Position numbers and translations under genes: made by a program
NCBI GenBank assembly: GCA_944472155.2
Contig: OX235279.1
Coordinates: 60,423,564 to 60,487,563, forward strand
Reading direction: 5' to 3'
Source of the DNA: Trichobilharzia szidati
Taxonomy: Eukaryota > Platyhelminthes > Trematoda > Strigeidida > Schistosomatidae
Length of the DNA stretch: 64,000 nucleotides
Part shown: positions 25,366 through 36,969 of the stretch, piece by piece
How positions within the stretch are numbered: the stretch's first letter is position 1
Layout of the letters: each line of letters begins with the position of its first letter
The notes under the pieces: model-generated
Databases searched by the model: none
Told to the model about the DNA's origin: nothing
The model's input: the letters and a program-made list of their open reading frames with translations, nothing else

Positions 25366-25420
25366 GAGCTGGTTGTTTTAGTTGTGGAGCTTTCGTCATC
25401 CTTCTGGACAACATCTTCAG
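25366..25420 (-). ncRNA. Hammerhead-like motif, Penelope-type
   Basis: On the minus strand CUGAAGA (25420-25414) fits the catalytic CUGANGA box. One U follows, then a 7-bp stem II, GUUGUCC / AGAA / GGAUGAC (25412-25395, two wobble pairs), then GAAA (25394-25391). AGCU at 25391-25388 can pair with AGCU at 25370-25367 as stem III, placing the cleavage nucleotide C at 25366. Stem I cannot be drawn with the bases upstream, and the U after the core is unusual. The copy is therefore probably inactive or incomplete. Penelope-like elements are known to carry hammerheads near their terminal repeats. Confidence 0.45.
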
Positions 25421-25689
25421 CGCAATTTTCAGCATAAAGCGAACTGATTTAAATTTTTTCATTAGTGATAGGATTCTGTCTCCCGGTAACCATCTTTACA
25501 TATGTATTTACTCTGCGGATATTCTATGGAAACATTTATGCAGTTTGAATATAGTTTACTACATCAAGAATTTATAAAAGTAGTGAAGTCACTTGAGGTA
25601 GTGATACGACTTTAACAAACTGTCTGGAGATTAGTAACCAATTGCCATTTTTGTCCTGAATTACTACTCATATTTGTTTTTTTATTGTT

Positions 25690-25912
25690 TAAGTCCTAAG
25701 TGAAATGAAGCGCTTCAGGCTTCAAAATTTCACTAGCAGTAATGTTAGTTTTCCTTGGTGCGACCACTAGCCCTATGTTCAAACTTCCCTCTTTCTCGGG
25801 TTTATTACTACCTAGTAAACTGGGCGAGGTTTTAAGATACATCAGCGCGGAATCAAGCCCGGAATTCCTGCGTAGCTAGCAAGCATTCTACCATTGAGCC
25901 ACCAGCACATTT
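25690..25912 (-). mobile_element. tRNA-derived SINE (diverged)
   Basis: On the minus strand the head reads GTGCTGGTGGCTCAATGG, an A-box-like start, with TGATTCCG in the B-box position near 25850. The body and the CTAGTGAAATTTTGAAGCCTGA-type tail follow the type 1 order. It lies downstream of the hammerhead-like motif. Confidence 0.6.
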
Positions 25913-25919
25913 AGTATTT

Positions 25920-28500
25920 CCTATTATTGAAAAAAAGCAGTATCTTGGATGTGGAACAACCCGATTCTGAAGGTTGTCATCAATTACATTTTGCTCATTG
26001 AATGGTAGGTACTTGCTCTTTGCTTCTATGCGACTTGATTTCCATCTGAAAAATGCGAATTAACCATTTCAAACATGTTTAATTAAAGCGTTATTTGAAA
26101 TGTTTGATTTTTAGATTATGACGTAATCGGAACTACACACTTGTCGGTAAGAGCACGTCTTTGACACATTTATTCCTGTACATGACAATGACACATTCAG
26201 TGCCCAGACTGAATGAAAGGAATTTATTTCTAATTAGTCACGCTGATGCTAATCGTATACAGTTTTCCCTTATGTATTAACTGCACATCGAACAGTTTAA
26301 ATGAAATACAGTTGCATAACATAATCACTACGTACTGTTCTACTTCTCTTTAGTTCACGTGACAGACTTATTTATGTCATTTATTCCTCTTGGCATATTC
26401 TATGATTCCTTTATTGAATCTATGTAAAAATTTCACTTCAGTTTGTTTTACAACCAGCTCATGTCAACTTGTCAGTAAGTCTCACGTTCCCCGTTCCAAT
26501 TCTAAAATATATATTTGTGAAGAAGTCATGTAACTATTTCACCTGCTGACTTGGTTCTTCTAATATCATTTTTTTTATTTCTCTCTTGTCATCAGTGTAA
26601 CATTCCTAACTCAGTTCCAGGAAATGAACACTTTTTTCTATCAAACTGCTTCAGATTACAAGCAGCATCTAAGGATCAGTTGATGCTGTTTTTATTTGTC
26701 TGTTCTTTCTTGAGTTACCATTTTCTTTAGTGCAACCAGCGAATGTTTTTAGTATTAGATGGCTAAGAGACAATAAATTCAATGTAAATGAAGACTTAAA
26801 CTCTATTACTGCATTCTGTGGCAGAACTATGAATATGAGAGGAAAGGATGTAACTAGTAAACTGCTAAAGTGATTATTTTTTCCACAACAGTTAGTTTTG
26901 CTGTAGTGGACAAGTTGAGAAATGAACAGTTCAAAGACAACTACATCTTTTTTATACCAGGGTTCACTCACAATCAAACGGAGTACTTATAAATTTCCAG
27001 GTAGGCAATTTTTTTATCAAGACAGCATTGTTAAAAAATCTGTTAATGCTTTAATGGATTCATTGTCAATGGTTGTGATTCATTGGTAGCGAACTTTATA
27101 CCTCAGGAACATTAAAGTCATATTACACAAGATATGTATGTCAATTATCGCACATCCGGAAAATTTGCCTACAACAATTTTAGATTTCAAAGAGATAGGT
27201 GTTCATTGAAATGTAATATATCTTAAGAAATAAATATTCATAAGTCGGTATTATAAATTTGTTCAATGCGAAACTTGAACAAGTTGAAACTACGATATAA
27301 ATGTCACGAGTTTTAAAAGATGGATACAGTGGAAATGAAAACATTTCTTCTCAGTGCATCTTTTTTTTTCTCGTAGCTATATGTTGTAAGCGTTCAAACA
27401 TTATACCGCATATGACTGTCACTTTTAAATAAGCAAATGGAAAGCGGAAAGAATAGAATAAACCTGAACACCAAACCACTTTATGAAGTATTTACCACTG
27501 ATTATAATTAACTTTAAAACTGTGCCATACTACATAACTACCCATTAAGGATCTGACAATTGCGTAAAATAACTAAATGAATATGACAGGCAATGGATGA
27601 AAGTAGGCAGTAAAGTAAAGCCTATAATCAATAATCGTGTATAGGAAACAGGAAGAAATAGAGTAACCTACAAAATACTATCAGCCTACGCAATGGAGAA
27701 GTTTGATTTTTCCAAACTAAGTAAAATTTCTACTAAGTCATAAGACTGATAAATAATAATAATAATATTTATTTTGGCTACTTGGAAAGAAGGATACGTG
27801 AGTTCCTGCTGAGAACTAATAATCATATCACATAGTTAAAGCTTGTAAACATCTTGCCACTCATTGACATACTCCATGTTTTAAATTCCAACATGACGTA
27901 AAACATGGGGACACTTTTGCATGCATACAACTTGTTTTAAAATTCCAAGGCTAGAGCAAAACTAAATCTTAAAAAGTTTCCTCACATTTTTCTATCTTCC
28001 TAACTATCTAATCGCAACTCCAAATTTCTTATAAGATTCTCTAAATTTACTCTATATATGCATACTCCAACAGAACAGCTTGGGAAAAATGGATCATATT
28101 TCAGAACACATGAGTTCGCTACTAACAAAAAGACGTCGTTTACAGAATATCAACAATAAATTTGCTTAAAACTGAACTTAAAGGTACTTATTAAATTGTT
28201 TAAAGTTTCGTGAATTACTTACCAACAGATTTGTATATACATAATAACCGAATAAACGATGGATAAGTTCTGCAGACAAGTATGCTTCGAACACTATAGA
28301 CGGTCAATTTCTCCATGTTGAAGGTCATTGATTTATCTACATTGGAGAAACCGTGAAAAGACTGTAGCAATAAATTCCCTTATTATGTGAGCAGGGTATC
28401 AGATGATGGCTATAACTTGCTTACAACGGTAGCCATTCAAAGACATTATATCAGTTTACCAGTCTGCATTATACAGCACTGTTTTGAGAAGCGTTATATC
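25920..28500. other. Unassigned spacer
   Basis: AT-rich sequence up to the RTE insertion. An open frame at 26669-26977 minus has no recognisable domain. There is a short AAT repeat near 27757-27768. Confidence 0.35.
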
Positions 28501-28503
28501 AGT

Positions 28504-28516
28504 AGCCAAATGTATG
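28504..28516. repeat. Target-site duplication, left copy (13 bp)
   Basis: AGCCAAATGTATG, identical to 34086-34098. It brackets the SR2-like element and shows that both ends belong to one insertion event. Confidence 0.85.
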
Positions 28517-29221
28517 TATGTATGACCGACCGATAGCTGCTACCTTGACGTGGTGGTTGGGCTTGCATATCGCAATGACCCAACGAGCTACACTGGCTGG
28601 AACTTATGTTCCTGTAGGTCCTACCATGCCAGAAAGGTTGTTTGGATAGCGGTTAGACAAAATGCAGCTACCCAATCCAATACTATGATTCAAACAAATT
28701 CAAAAAATATCATACCGGATCGGTCAGGGCCCGGATTAACAACGACCGCGCTTCCTGCTGCTGTGTCACAGGGCAGAAGTGATAAATATGCTACAGAGGC
28801 ACACCAAACAAGAAGGAAAAAACAAAAACAGGCCGCGTGTGACCGGCCTCAAGCAGTTGTCCCCTGGGCTCTGCGGTCACGCAACACTAACCGAAGACTC
28901 AACCAACTTCCACGGTGTGGGCAGCCGGGAAGTAACAACCGCCCACACACTCTCAAAAGCACACGAAGCCTACCTGAGCATCACTCTCCTTTACTCACAT
29001 CACCTTCCTCATCTTGCTTCTCTACTACAGTTAGCACTATTCTACAGGCTAGTGAGTCTTCACTTCACTCTGCAACCACAAACAGCGAAGAGAGCCATAG
29101 AAACACCCCAGATAGCCTTTTAAAGCCACATCGCTAACTTAATATACGAGCATTTAACGTCAGGACCCTCTGCCAAATCGGACAACAGGCATCACTAGCA
29201 AGAACTCTGGAATCTAGAGCC

Positions 29222-29960
29222 ATGCATGTATGTTGTGTTTCGGAGACACGCATACAAGAGCCGAGTGTGGTCATTCACTTGACCTCACCCGGTCAACAAG
29301 GTGAATCTGCAAAATTCACTTTAAGGGTGTCGGGAGACCCCTCAGCTAGCTCACGAGGACTCGCAGGTGTAGGGATAGCACTGAGTGTTAGGGCAGAAAA
29401 ATCACTTCTTGACTGGATCCCAGTAGATAGTCGTATGTGTGCGGTCCGTTAAAAGAACGAAAGACGGCGCTACCCGTCGTTGTCTTTTCGTAGTCTCCGC
29501 TCAACAGACTACAGTTCAGATGAACTAAAGGATGATTTCTACCTGAAACTGTCTAATTTGCTGCAGAAATCAAAACGTTCAGATATAGTTGTTTTAGCAG
29601 GCGACTTCAATGCCCAAGTAGGGAAGTTGTGCCAGACTGAGGAGTGTGTAGGTGGTACGTATGGAGTTCCCTGCCGACGAACCGACAACGGTGATCGTCT
29701 TCTACAGTTTTACTCAGATAATCATCTGTTCCTAGTCAGCACTAACTTTAGGCATAAAGAGAGACATTGTGTAACCTGGCGACCTCCATCACCTAACCAA
29801 CGCTGGACTCAGATAGACCACATAGCGATAGGGTGTCGTTGGCGAGGGTCAGTAGAAGACTGTCGCTCCTTCTGGAACACGTGCGTAGACTGATCACGCT
29901 CTGGTTCGCGCACATTTATGCTTACGACTAAATGGACATAAGAAACTGATGGCAGCGAAA
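29222..29960 (+). pseudogene. RTE endonuclease domain, frameshifted
   Basis: This is the exonuclease-endonuclease-phosphatase domain that nicks target DNA. Segment 29222-29449 carries VSETRIQE, the catalytic Glu block. After a frameshift, 29480-29893 carries VVLAGDFNAQVG and WTQIDHIAIGCRW, which are the Asp/Asn and late Asp blocks. A second frameshift near 29893 leaves the terminal SDHALVRAHL block in another frame (29890-29925). The domain order is complete but cannot be made as one protein. Confidence 0.82.
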
Positions 29961-30091
29961 CAGTTACGTCCCCAACTAGATCGAGACACTGAGTCCTTAT
30001 TTAAGGAAGAAATAGCGAAACATCTGAGGTCGACAGCAGGACTTCCCCCGAGGTAGCCTGGCACAACATACAGTTAGCTGTAGACACAGCT

Positions 30092-31387
30092 GTGAAAGCT
30101 GTTAATAAGCTAAAACCTAAAGTTAGTAATATCCATTGGATCTCTACCGCCTCATTCGAACTGATTGCTGCGAGAAGACTGATTCCGGCGACCTCCGATT
30201 ATGATGAGGAGCGAAAGCTACTCAAACGAAAACTAACAAGAAATCTTCCCAACGACCGTGAACAGTGGTGGGCGACAAAAGCAAAAGAGATGGAAAAGGT
30301 GTCGGCGATTGGTAACACCAGACAACTATTCAGGTTTATCAGGGAAACAGGTGACAAAAGGCAAATGATAAGCGAAACAATCTCTGAGAAAAATGGCACC
30401 ATAATTAGCTCCCAGGATAGACGACTGGAACGCTGGAAAGAGCACTACGAGGAGCAGTTTAATTGACCTACAGCCACGCTTAACCTGCCGAACATCCAAC
30501 ACCTCCCTGAATGGGATATAGACACAGGTCCTCCTTCCTTAACTGAGGTTACTAAAGCTGTCACTAGTCTGAAACGAGGCAAAGCAGCAGGACCTGATGT
30601 AATGACTCCAGAGGTATTTAAGTACAGTAGAGACAGTTTACTGTCTGCGTTAACTGAGGTTCTAGGCAGCGTCTGGGAATCAGAGGAAGTCCCATCGGGT
30701 TGGTGTAAGTCACTGATCATCCCGATATACAAGAAGGGAGACAAGTCTTCTTGTGATAATCACAGAGGGATTAGCTTGACTAATATAGTATCTAAAATCC
30801 TAGGCTCAATAATATTGCGTAGACTAAGTGGTGCTCGGGAGGCACAAACACGAGAAAACCAGGCAGGAAGAGGGTGCATTGATCATATCTTCACCCTCCG
30901 ACAGATTCTAGAACAAAGGCATTCCTACCGGCGTCCAACAATCATTATATTTCTTGACCTAAAGGCGGCATTCGATTCTGTCGACCGAGAGATTTTCTGG
31001 CAATGCTTGGCTGTAAAGGGAATGTCGAGAAAATACATTGCACTGATTAAGGCACTCTACTCGTACTCATGCAACCGGGTGAGGGCTTACGACAAGTTGT
31101 CATCTGAAGTGGTGACGACTATTGGCGTCCGACAAGGATGCCCATTATCCCCATTTATATTCAATTTCATCATAGACGTACTAATGGACTTAACCCTAAC
31201 TCACTTCAGAGACTCAGGGATTGACTTGCTACCAGGGAATAATCTCGTCGACTTAGAATATGCAGACGATACAGTCCTTCTAGGCGAGGACGCTGACAAA
31301 ATGCAGAGTCTTCTGAACACCTTGAGCAACAATTTTCGTATGTTTGGCATGCGATTCGCCCCTGTAAAATGTAAGGTGATGTGGTAG
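30092..31387 (+). pseudogene. RTE reverse transcriptase, stop-interrupted
   Basis: The frame from 30092 has the pre-RT linker (RRLERWKEHYEEQFN) and meets a TGA at 30464. The same frame is then open to 31387. Reverse transcriptase blocks are readable in order: PVYKKGDKS-like IPIYKKGDKSSCDNHRGISL, FLDLKAAFDSVDRE, GVRQGCPLSPFIFNFIID, and YADDTVLLGEDADK with both catalytic aspartates. A stop after KCKVMW at 31385, followed by a jump into the HFTYLGS-type segment, suggests a small deletion there. The polymerase residues are intact, but the protein is split. Confidence 0.88.
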
Positions 31388-31545
31388 ATCACGTTGACCG
31401 CTTCACTTACTTGGGAAGTACCATTAGCCCCAACGGGTTGATCTCTGACGAAATCTCAGCACGAATACAAAGGGCTAGTTTCGCATATGCCAGTTTACGC
31501 CGTCTCTGACGTAGACGCGATATTCGACTATCGACCAAAGGGCGT

Positions 31546-31785
31546 GTGTACTGCTCAGCAGTCCGCTCCGTCCTCCTTTATGGTTGTGAGACCTGGCCAT
31601 TGAGAGTGGAAGGCATCAAAAGATTAGCTATCTTTGATCATAGGTGCCTGCGTTCTACCTCCCGTGTGAAGTGGTATAATAAGATGAGCAATATTGAGGT
31701 TAGGCGTCGAGTGCTAGGTAGGGAGGGGAAATCAATCAATGAGGCTGTGTAGCTACATCGACTGAGATGGTTGGGACATGTGTTG
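31546..31785 (+). pseudogene. RTE C-terminal domain, part 1
   Basis: [20 protein letters not shown] followed by FDHRCLRS and [13 protein letters not shown] is the conserved post-RT block of SR2-like elements. It is cut at about 31785 by the nested CR1. Its last 144 bp (31641-31784) reappear, diverged, at 33504-33650. Confidence 0.8.
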
Positions 31786-33455
31786 TTATCTATATCACGT
31801 TGACTATTGACAATGATACAATCGAAGAAGATCAAGAAAAAGCAGAAGCAATGGCAAACTACTTCTCCCAAGTCTTCACTCAGGAGTCGTCACTGCCTAT
31901 AGGATTAGCTCTGGCTGCATCAGAAGAACATGGGATAGATTCCGTTGACATCGACCAAGGCATCGTGCTCAACTGCCTAAGGAAACTAGATGCAGGGAAA
32001 TCAATGGGTCCTGATAATCTTCACCCAAGGCTTCTCAAGGAGTTATCAGCCCACATAGCCGGCCCTTTGACTACGATCTTCAAGCTTTCTCTCCAAAATG
32101 GAGTGTTACCGCGTGACTGGAAAGACGCCATAGTAACCCCCATCCACAAAGGGGGATCAAGACAAAGCCCTTCAAATTACAGGCCTATCAGTCTCACCAG
32201 CACTTTAATTAAGACACTGGAGAGAATCATCAAGAAAAACATAATGGCATATCTAGAAAATAGAAGCTTATTATCAAGAGCACAGCATGGCTTCCGAAGG
32301 AACCTCTCATGCCTGTCAAATCTTCTCACTGCAAGAGAAAGCTGGGTCAAATCCAGGGACAATAGAAGACCCGTTGACGTCGTCTTCATAGACTTCAGCA
32401 AAGCCCTTGATAAAGTACCTCACAAAAGACTACTCATGAAGTTGGAAAGTCTTGGTATCAAAGGCAGCTTACTAAACTGACTCAGGGAATTCCTCACAGA
32501 TAGGAGGCAGAGGGTTAGGATCAACTCGAAACTCTCCTCTTGGACAGCAGTACGTAGCGGAGTGCCACAAGGCACAGTACTTGGACCTCTCCTATTTATT
32601 TTGTATATCAATGAGTTATCTCTGCTCACCGATTCCCCTATGGTCCTATACGCAGATGACTTAAAAATTTGGAGAGAGCTGAAGGGCAACAGTGACACGT
32701 CCACGTTGCAAGAGGACCTCAACAAATTGTCAGAGTGGTCCATAGAATGGATGCTCCCGATAAACGTGGCAAAATGTGCAACCATGCGCATTGGACAAGC
32801 AAGCACGAGCTCTTATGAACTAGAGGGAATTACACTTCCATCAGTTCAGACTCACTTGGACTTAGGTGTCATAGTTAGCCACGACTTAAAAACTACAGCA
32901 CACTGTCGCGCGGTGGCTGCACGTAGTTTCAGGTCATTATGGGCAATTCGTAGAGCCTTCACTAGAATCACCAGAGATATGTTCACCTCCTTATATACAT
33001 CTCTGGTGAGGTCAAGACTGGAAAACTGCATCCAGGCCGCCAGCCCTTGTCTAAAAGGGGACTCACTTATTCTAGAAAGGGTTCAAAGGAAAGCAATACG
33101 TATGATTCATGGCATGACTAACTTATCATACGAGGAAAGACTAGACAGTTTAAATCTCTTCTCCTTGTCATACCGTAGGCAGAGAGGAGATTTAATCACA
33201 ATGTTTAAAATTTTAAATAATGACTACGGACCTGACCAATTTTCTCTTTTCCTTCCCACCAGGTCGGAACACCTTAGAGGACATAGCAGGAGAGTTCAAA
33301 AGCAAAGAAGAAATCATATTACTGTTGAGTACTGGTTCTCACACCGAGTCATAAACTCTTGGAACCGACTCCCAGAAGAAGTGGTGTCTGCAACCTCAGT
33401 TGATTCGTTCAAGAAGGGTTTGGACAGCCACAGAAATTTACTAGAAAAGGATTAA
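31786..33455 (+). pseudogene. CR1 reverse transcriptase with one nonsense codon
   Basis: The frame is open from the left junction to a TGA at 32478-32480 and then open to 33455 in the same frame. Blocks in order: WKDAIVTPIHKGGSRQSPSNYRPISL, AQHGFRRNLSC, VFIDFSKALDKVPH, SGVPQGTVLGPLLF, YADDLKIWREL with the catalytic aspartate pair, then the thumb and a C-terminal RRRNHITVEYWFSHRVINSW block. The TGA sits where a Trp is usual (LLN-W-LREFL). Apart from that stop the domain is continuous, so this copy is fairly young. Confidence 0.88.
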
Positions 33456-33503
33456 CATAGGCTCCAAGCCTTCTATCCTCAACCAATAAATCTGAAATCT
33501 GAA
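31786..33503 (+). mobile_element. CR1-clade LINE, 5'-truncated, nested in RTE
   Basis: This copy carries only the reverse transcriptase and C-terminal region; ORF1 and the endonuclease are missing, as expected from 5' truncation. Its 3' end is AATAAATCTGAAATCTGAA, a short tandem repeat of the kind that ends CR1 elements. It lies in the same orientation as the host RTE. The left junction follows GGGACATGTGTTG and the right junction precedes TAGGTGCCTGCG. Confidence 0.85.
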
Positions 33504-34085
33504 TAGGTGCCTGCGTTCTATCTCCCGTGTGAAGTGGCATAATAAGGTGAGCAGTATTGAGTTTAGGTTTCGGTCGAGCGCTAGGTAAGGAGGGGAAATC
33601 AGTCGACGAGACTGTGAAATTATATCGAATGAGATGGTTAGGACATGTGCTACGTATGCCTAGTCATCGCCTTCCTCGACGGGCAATGTTAGCTGATATA
33701 GGGTCAGGCTGGAAAAGAGCTAGTGGCGGTCAAACGAAAACATGGCACCAGTCAATGAAATCCACAAGTTAGTCTGGGCCACGTAGGAAGATGTAGACTT
33801 CCCGGTTGGGGTCCTCGGGACGGTAAAAACCAATGGTTGGAAACAATTGGTGACATGGCTCAAAATCGTTCTCAATGGCGCAGATGCATCCACTCCTTGT
33901 GACTTATGATTTCCGATGAAACTGTTTTGTTCTTCGTTATTACTATACCTTTGTCTCACACCTCTGTTTACTGTCTATATTATGCATTTCTCCTAATTTC
34001 TTCTCTTGCTTTGTGTGCTACATGGAGTGTGGCAACTTGAACTGCCGCACATATGTGCAAAGTTCTATATCGAAAACAGATAGAC
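33504..34085 (+). mobile_element. RTE C-terminal domain part 2 and 3' UTR
   Basis: SR2 sequence resumes here, starting 144 bp upstream of where it was broken, then continues through RMRWLGHVLRMPSHRLPRRAML and GGQTKTWHQS. It ends in a 3' UTR with GTGTGGCAACTTGAACTGCCGCAC. The same 3' UTR phrase is seen at 44766 and 47759. The right end meets the 13-bp target-site duplication. Confidence 0.82.
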
Positions 34086-34098
34086 AGCCAAATGTATG
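34086..34098. repeat. Target-site duplication, right copy (13 bp)
   Basis: AGCCAAATGTATG, identical to 28504-28516. Confidence 0.85.
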
Positions 34099-34099
34099 C

Positions 34100-35305
34100 G
34101 TCTGTCTTTTTGATCAGGGTGTATTAGGTCACAGAAGGTTAAAGTGAATACATTCAAACGACTATTTCACTGTGGAGGTATTTCCTTTGTGTTGTTGGAA
34201 AACAAAGGAAAATACTTAGGACACTTGATCTTGCTTAACATTTGTACTTATTAGTCACTGTCTTATGCTTTTGTCTATAACCTTGAGTATGGCAATCCAG
34301 TACCTCAGTCAAGAAGTAACCACTTAGTTGCTATGGCAAAATCTTTGATTCTAGCTTAATTCGCTATCTAGCTATTCTGACAGGTAATCAGTAGCATAGT
34401 TTCACACTTCAAAACAAAGTGAATTACAACGAAATCTTGCAATGAATTCGACTTTTCCTACAGTCTTGTACACGCCTTTTTGATAAATGTCAAAAATCAC
34501 TAAATATATATCTATCACCTCCTACTCACTGACCTTAACATTCAAGCCCAATCAAAAATTTATCATAGACATAGCATTGTCATTCCACTCAGTTTAATGG
34601 ACAAACGGAACACTTGCTTGATAGTTTTCGCTCAATGCTGATGACAAAACATTAGCATTAGTTAACATTCTACAACCAATATATTATATATTGAAAATAG
34701 GGCTTCCGTATACTTTGAAGATTCTGTAAAAGTGGGGATGCTTTCTATAGGTTGGAGTCACTAACCTCACTCCCACCCTTCTATCTTTCCCTCTGGGCTT
34801 AAGGCGAGTTAGTAAACTAAGTTAGGCTATGTATTGAACACTGACAATAAATGTCTGAAGAAAATCATTAAATTTTTGTTTACCTTTGTCAACCTCGCCA
34901 AATTAAACAAACACAGAAACCAACTACCATTTTTACACAAAGTATCAAATGTTTATTCTTTATTCAAATAAAATTCGACTGTTTAACAAGTATCGTTAGA
35001 AGATAGATTTACCCTCAAATATGTCTACTTCAAATAAATCTTATCCATTATATAAGTATGTATGCCTGTGTATATTCAAACGGAAATCCTTCCCATAGTA
35101 AAAGACAGCTTAGCGAAAAAGACTTTTTGTGTAATTTCTCATCGACTTTGTGTAGCTAAGTAGTACTTTTGGTAAAACATGGAAAACTAACGAAGATTAA
35201 ACTTCAGTTTCAATCAGTAAAAAATATGTTGGATTATTCATCAGTAGAAGTAGATAAATTATAAGTATTAGTTATCTTGACGTCACTTTGCCTAGTTTAA
35301 TAGTT
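34100..35305. other. Unassigned spacer
   Basis: No gene was seen. The stretch 34760-34830 loosely resembles a decayed SINE (CTCACTCCCACCCTTC, TCCCTCTGGGCTTAAGG) but could not be confirmed. Confidence 0.35.
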
Positions 35306-35309
35306 GATC

Positions 35310-36965
35310 CTAAGCCTGGAGAAACGAGAAGGTTGGGCAAAGAGCTAGTCACCCGACACCGTAGAAAATCCCATAGTTACAGAAATTCAGACCACATGAA
35401 AAATAGTTCTGCTGGAATAAGGAAGGACGGATAACTCAGGGGGGTGAAACCTTTTGGAGAAGCTAGTCAACTGAGTTATCTTCTCTCGATGAACCCAAAA
35501 GTGAACATAAGAACACGAAATGTTCACACGATTCTGGAAGCTGCTCAAATCACGAAAGAAATGAGAAGATATGCTATAGGAGTGCTAGGAATGTGTGAAA
35601 GAAGATGGAATGGAAATGCTCTCTCCAAATGGTTAACTGGAGTGTCAATGATCTACCAGGGTTATCCAGACGACAACCACGAGCTTACTGAGGAAGTGTT
35701 TATTATGGTATCATGCATTTGGGGTCAATCTCCTTCAGAATAATGACAGTATGATTCAACTCAAAAGTAGGAAAGTTGCAATTATCTATAGCTATGTTCG
35801 TACAGACAACGCAATCGAAGAGGGACAACTTCAAATAGCAGTGGACATGACCCCATTCAGATGACGACATAGAAATTCCAATGGATGCTGTGAATACCAA
35901 GCAAAAACGGAGAAGGCAACAACACATCGTGGGTCAAGAGGCGCACGACGAAATGAATGAGAATGAAAAACTCTTCGCAGACTTCCGTGCATTTAATGAT
36001 TTGATGATTGCAGGCAGCCTATATAAGCACAAGGTTATCGATAAGACGGTGTGGCTTTCACCAGATGGACACACCGAAAACCAGATGAACTTCATCTCAA
36101 GAAGGTGGATACATATGTGCTGCATACAAAATGAACAAGAGGAGCAGATATAAGCTCAGATCACTCCCTGCTTGCTGCAAGAAAACTTCAAGATCAACTA
36201 GAAATCCTTGAGACTGCCTGATGTTATAGTACAATTCAAGTTCAACACCCAAAAACTGAAGTAGGAAGCTACATATTACACCTTCACTGTGGTCGTCCTG
36301 AAAAAGTCGAAGACTCTTAACAACATCACCCAGGAGATGTGCTTGGAACAACACTGGAACTTTCTAAAAATGACGTGGTGGGAAACGTGTATAGCCGCTT
36401 TAGAAAAGGAGAAGTGGTAGGACAAGGAATAGCTCTCTGTGGATACCTGAAGGCTGGCAGAGAATAGAAGGATTGTGAAACAGAAGATGGACCAGTTCAG
36501 AGGTTAACAACAAAAGGAATAGAGGAGTAAAACTTAAAGAACACTGAACGAGTTAGTAAAGAAGCGTGGTAAAAAAAGACAAAATACGACTCACCGACAA
36601 TTGAGGCAGAACAGACTGCAGGAAAAACATACGTGTGTAGGCTACAATAACAGTTGCCTTCTCTGAAATGAGATTAACGGAAAGGTTAAGCAATGAGGAA
36701 CTATGGTAGGCAGTAAATCAGCCTAACAAATATATAAGAGGAAATACAGATGTGTTGAACATACACTGAAGGGACATTTAAATGACATAACACCCAGGCC
36801 ATCGATTGGAATCCGAATGGGAAGTGACATGTTGGGCCTAGGAGAGTGACATGGAGATTATGCTAGAAGTCATGAAGCCAGTTAGTTGATAGTAATGGTG
36901 AATGATGGAGTGCAATGAAGCTCTGTTATTTCAACTTGGAACTCAGGGAATAAATGACGATAATA
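35310..36965 (+). mobile_element. RTE-like LINE (family B), RT deleted
   Basis: This is a second LINE family. Frame 35444-35743 has the N-terminal endonuclease block (RTRNVHTILEAAQITKEMRR, VLGMCERRWNG). The block RGADISSDHSLLAARKL follows near 36130-36185, the terminal Asp-His motif. From about 36200 it passes into C-terminal sequence (RLSNEELW near 36685) with no recognisable reverse transcriptase motifs between, so an internal deletion is likely. It ends with AACTCAGGGAATAAATGACG, the family tail. Confidence 0.75.
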
Positions 36966-36969
36966 ATAT

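Larger units (their letters stand above)
28517..34085 (+). mobile_element. SR2-like RTE-clade LINE with nested CR1
   Basis: This near full-length non-LTR element starts at ACCGACCGATAGCTGCTACC and ends just before the right 13-bp target-site duplication. In order it has an untranslated leader with scattered frames (28540-29140), an apurinic-type endonuclease, a reverse transcriptase, a C-terminal domain and a 3' UTR. Frameshifts and stops break the coding region in several places. A CR1-like copy of about 1.7 kb interrupts the C-terminal domain. Assignment to RTE/SR2 rests on the DLEYADDTVLLGEDA motif and on sharing with copies at 41230 and 43918. Confidence 0.88.
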
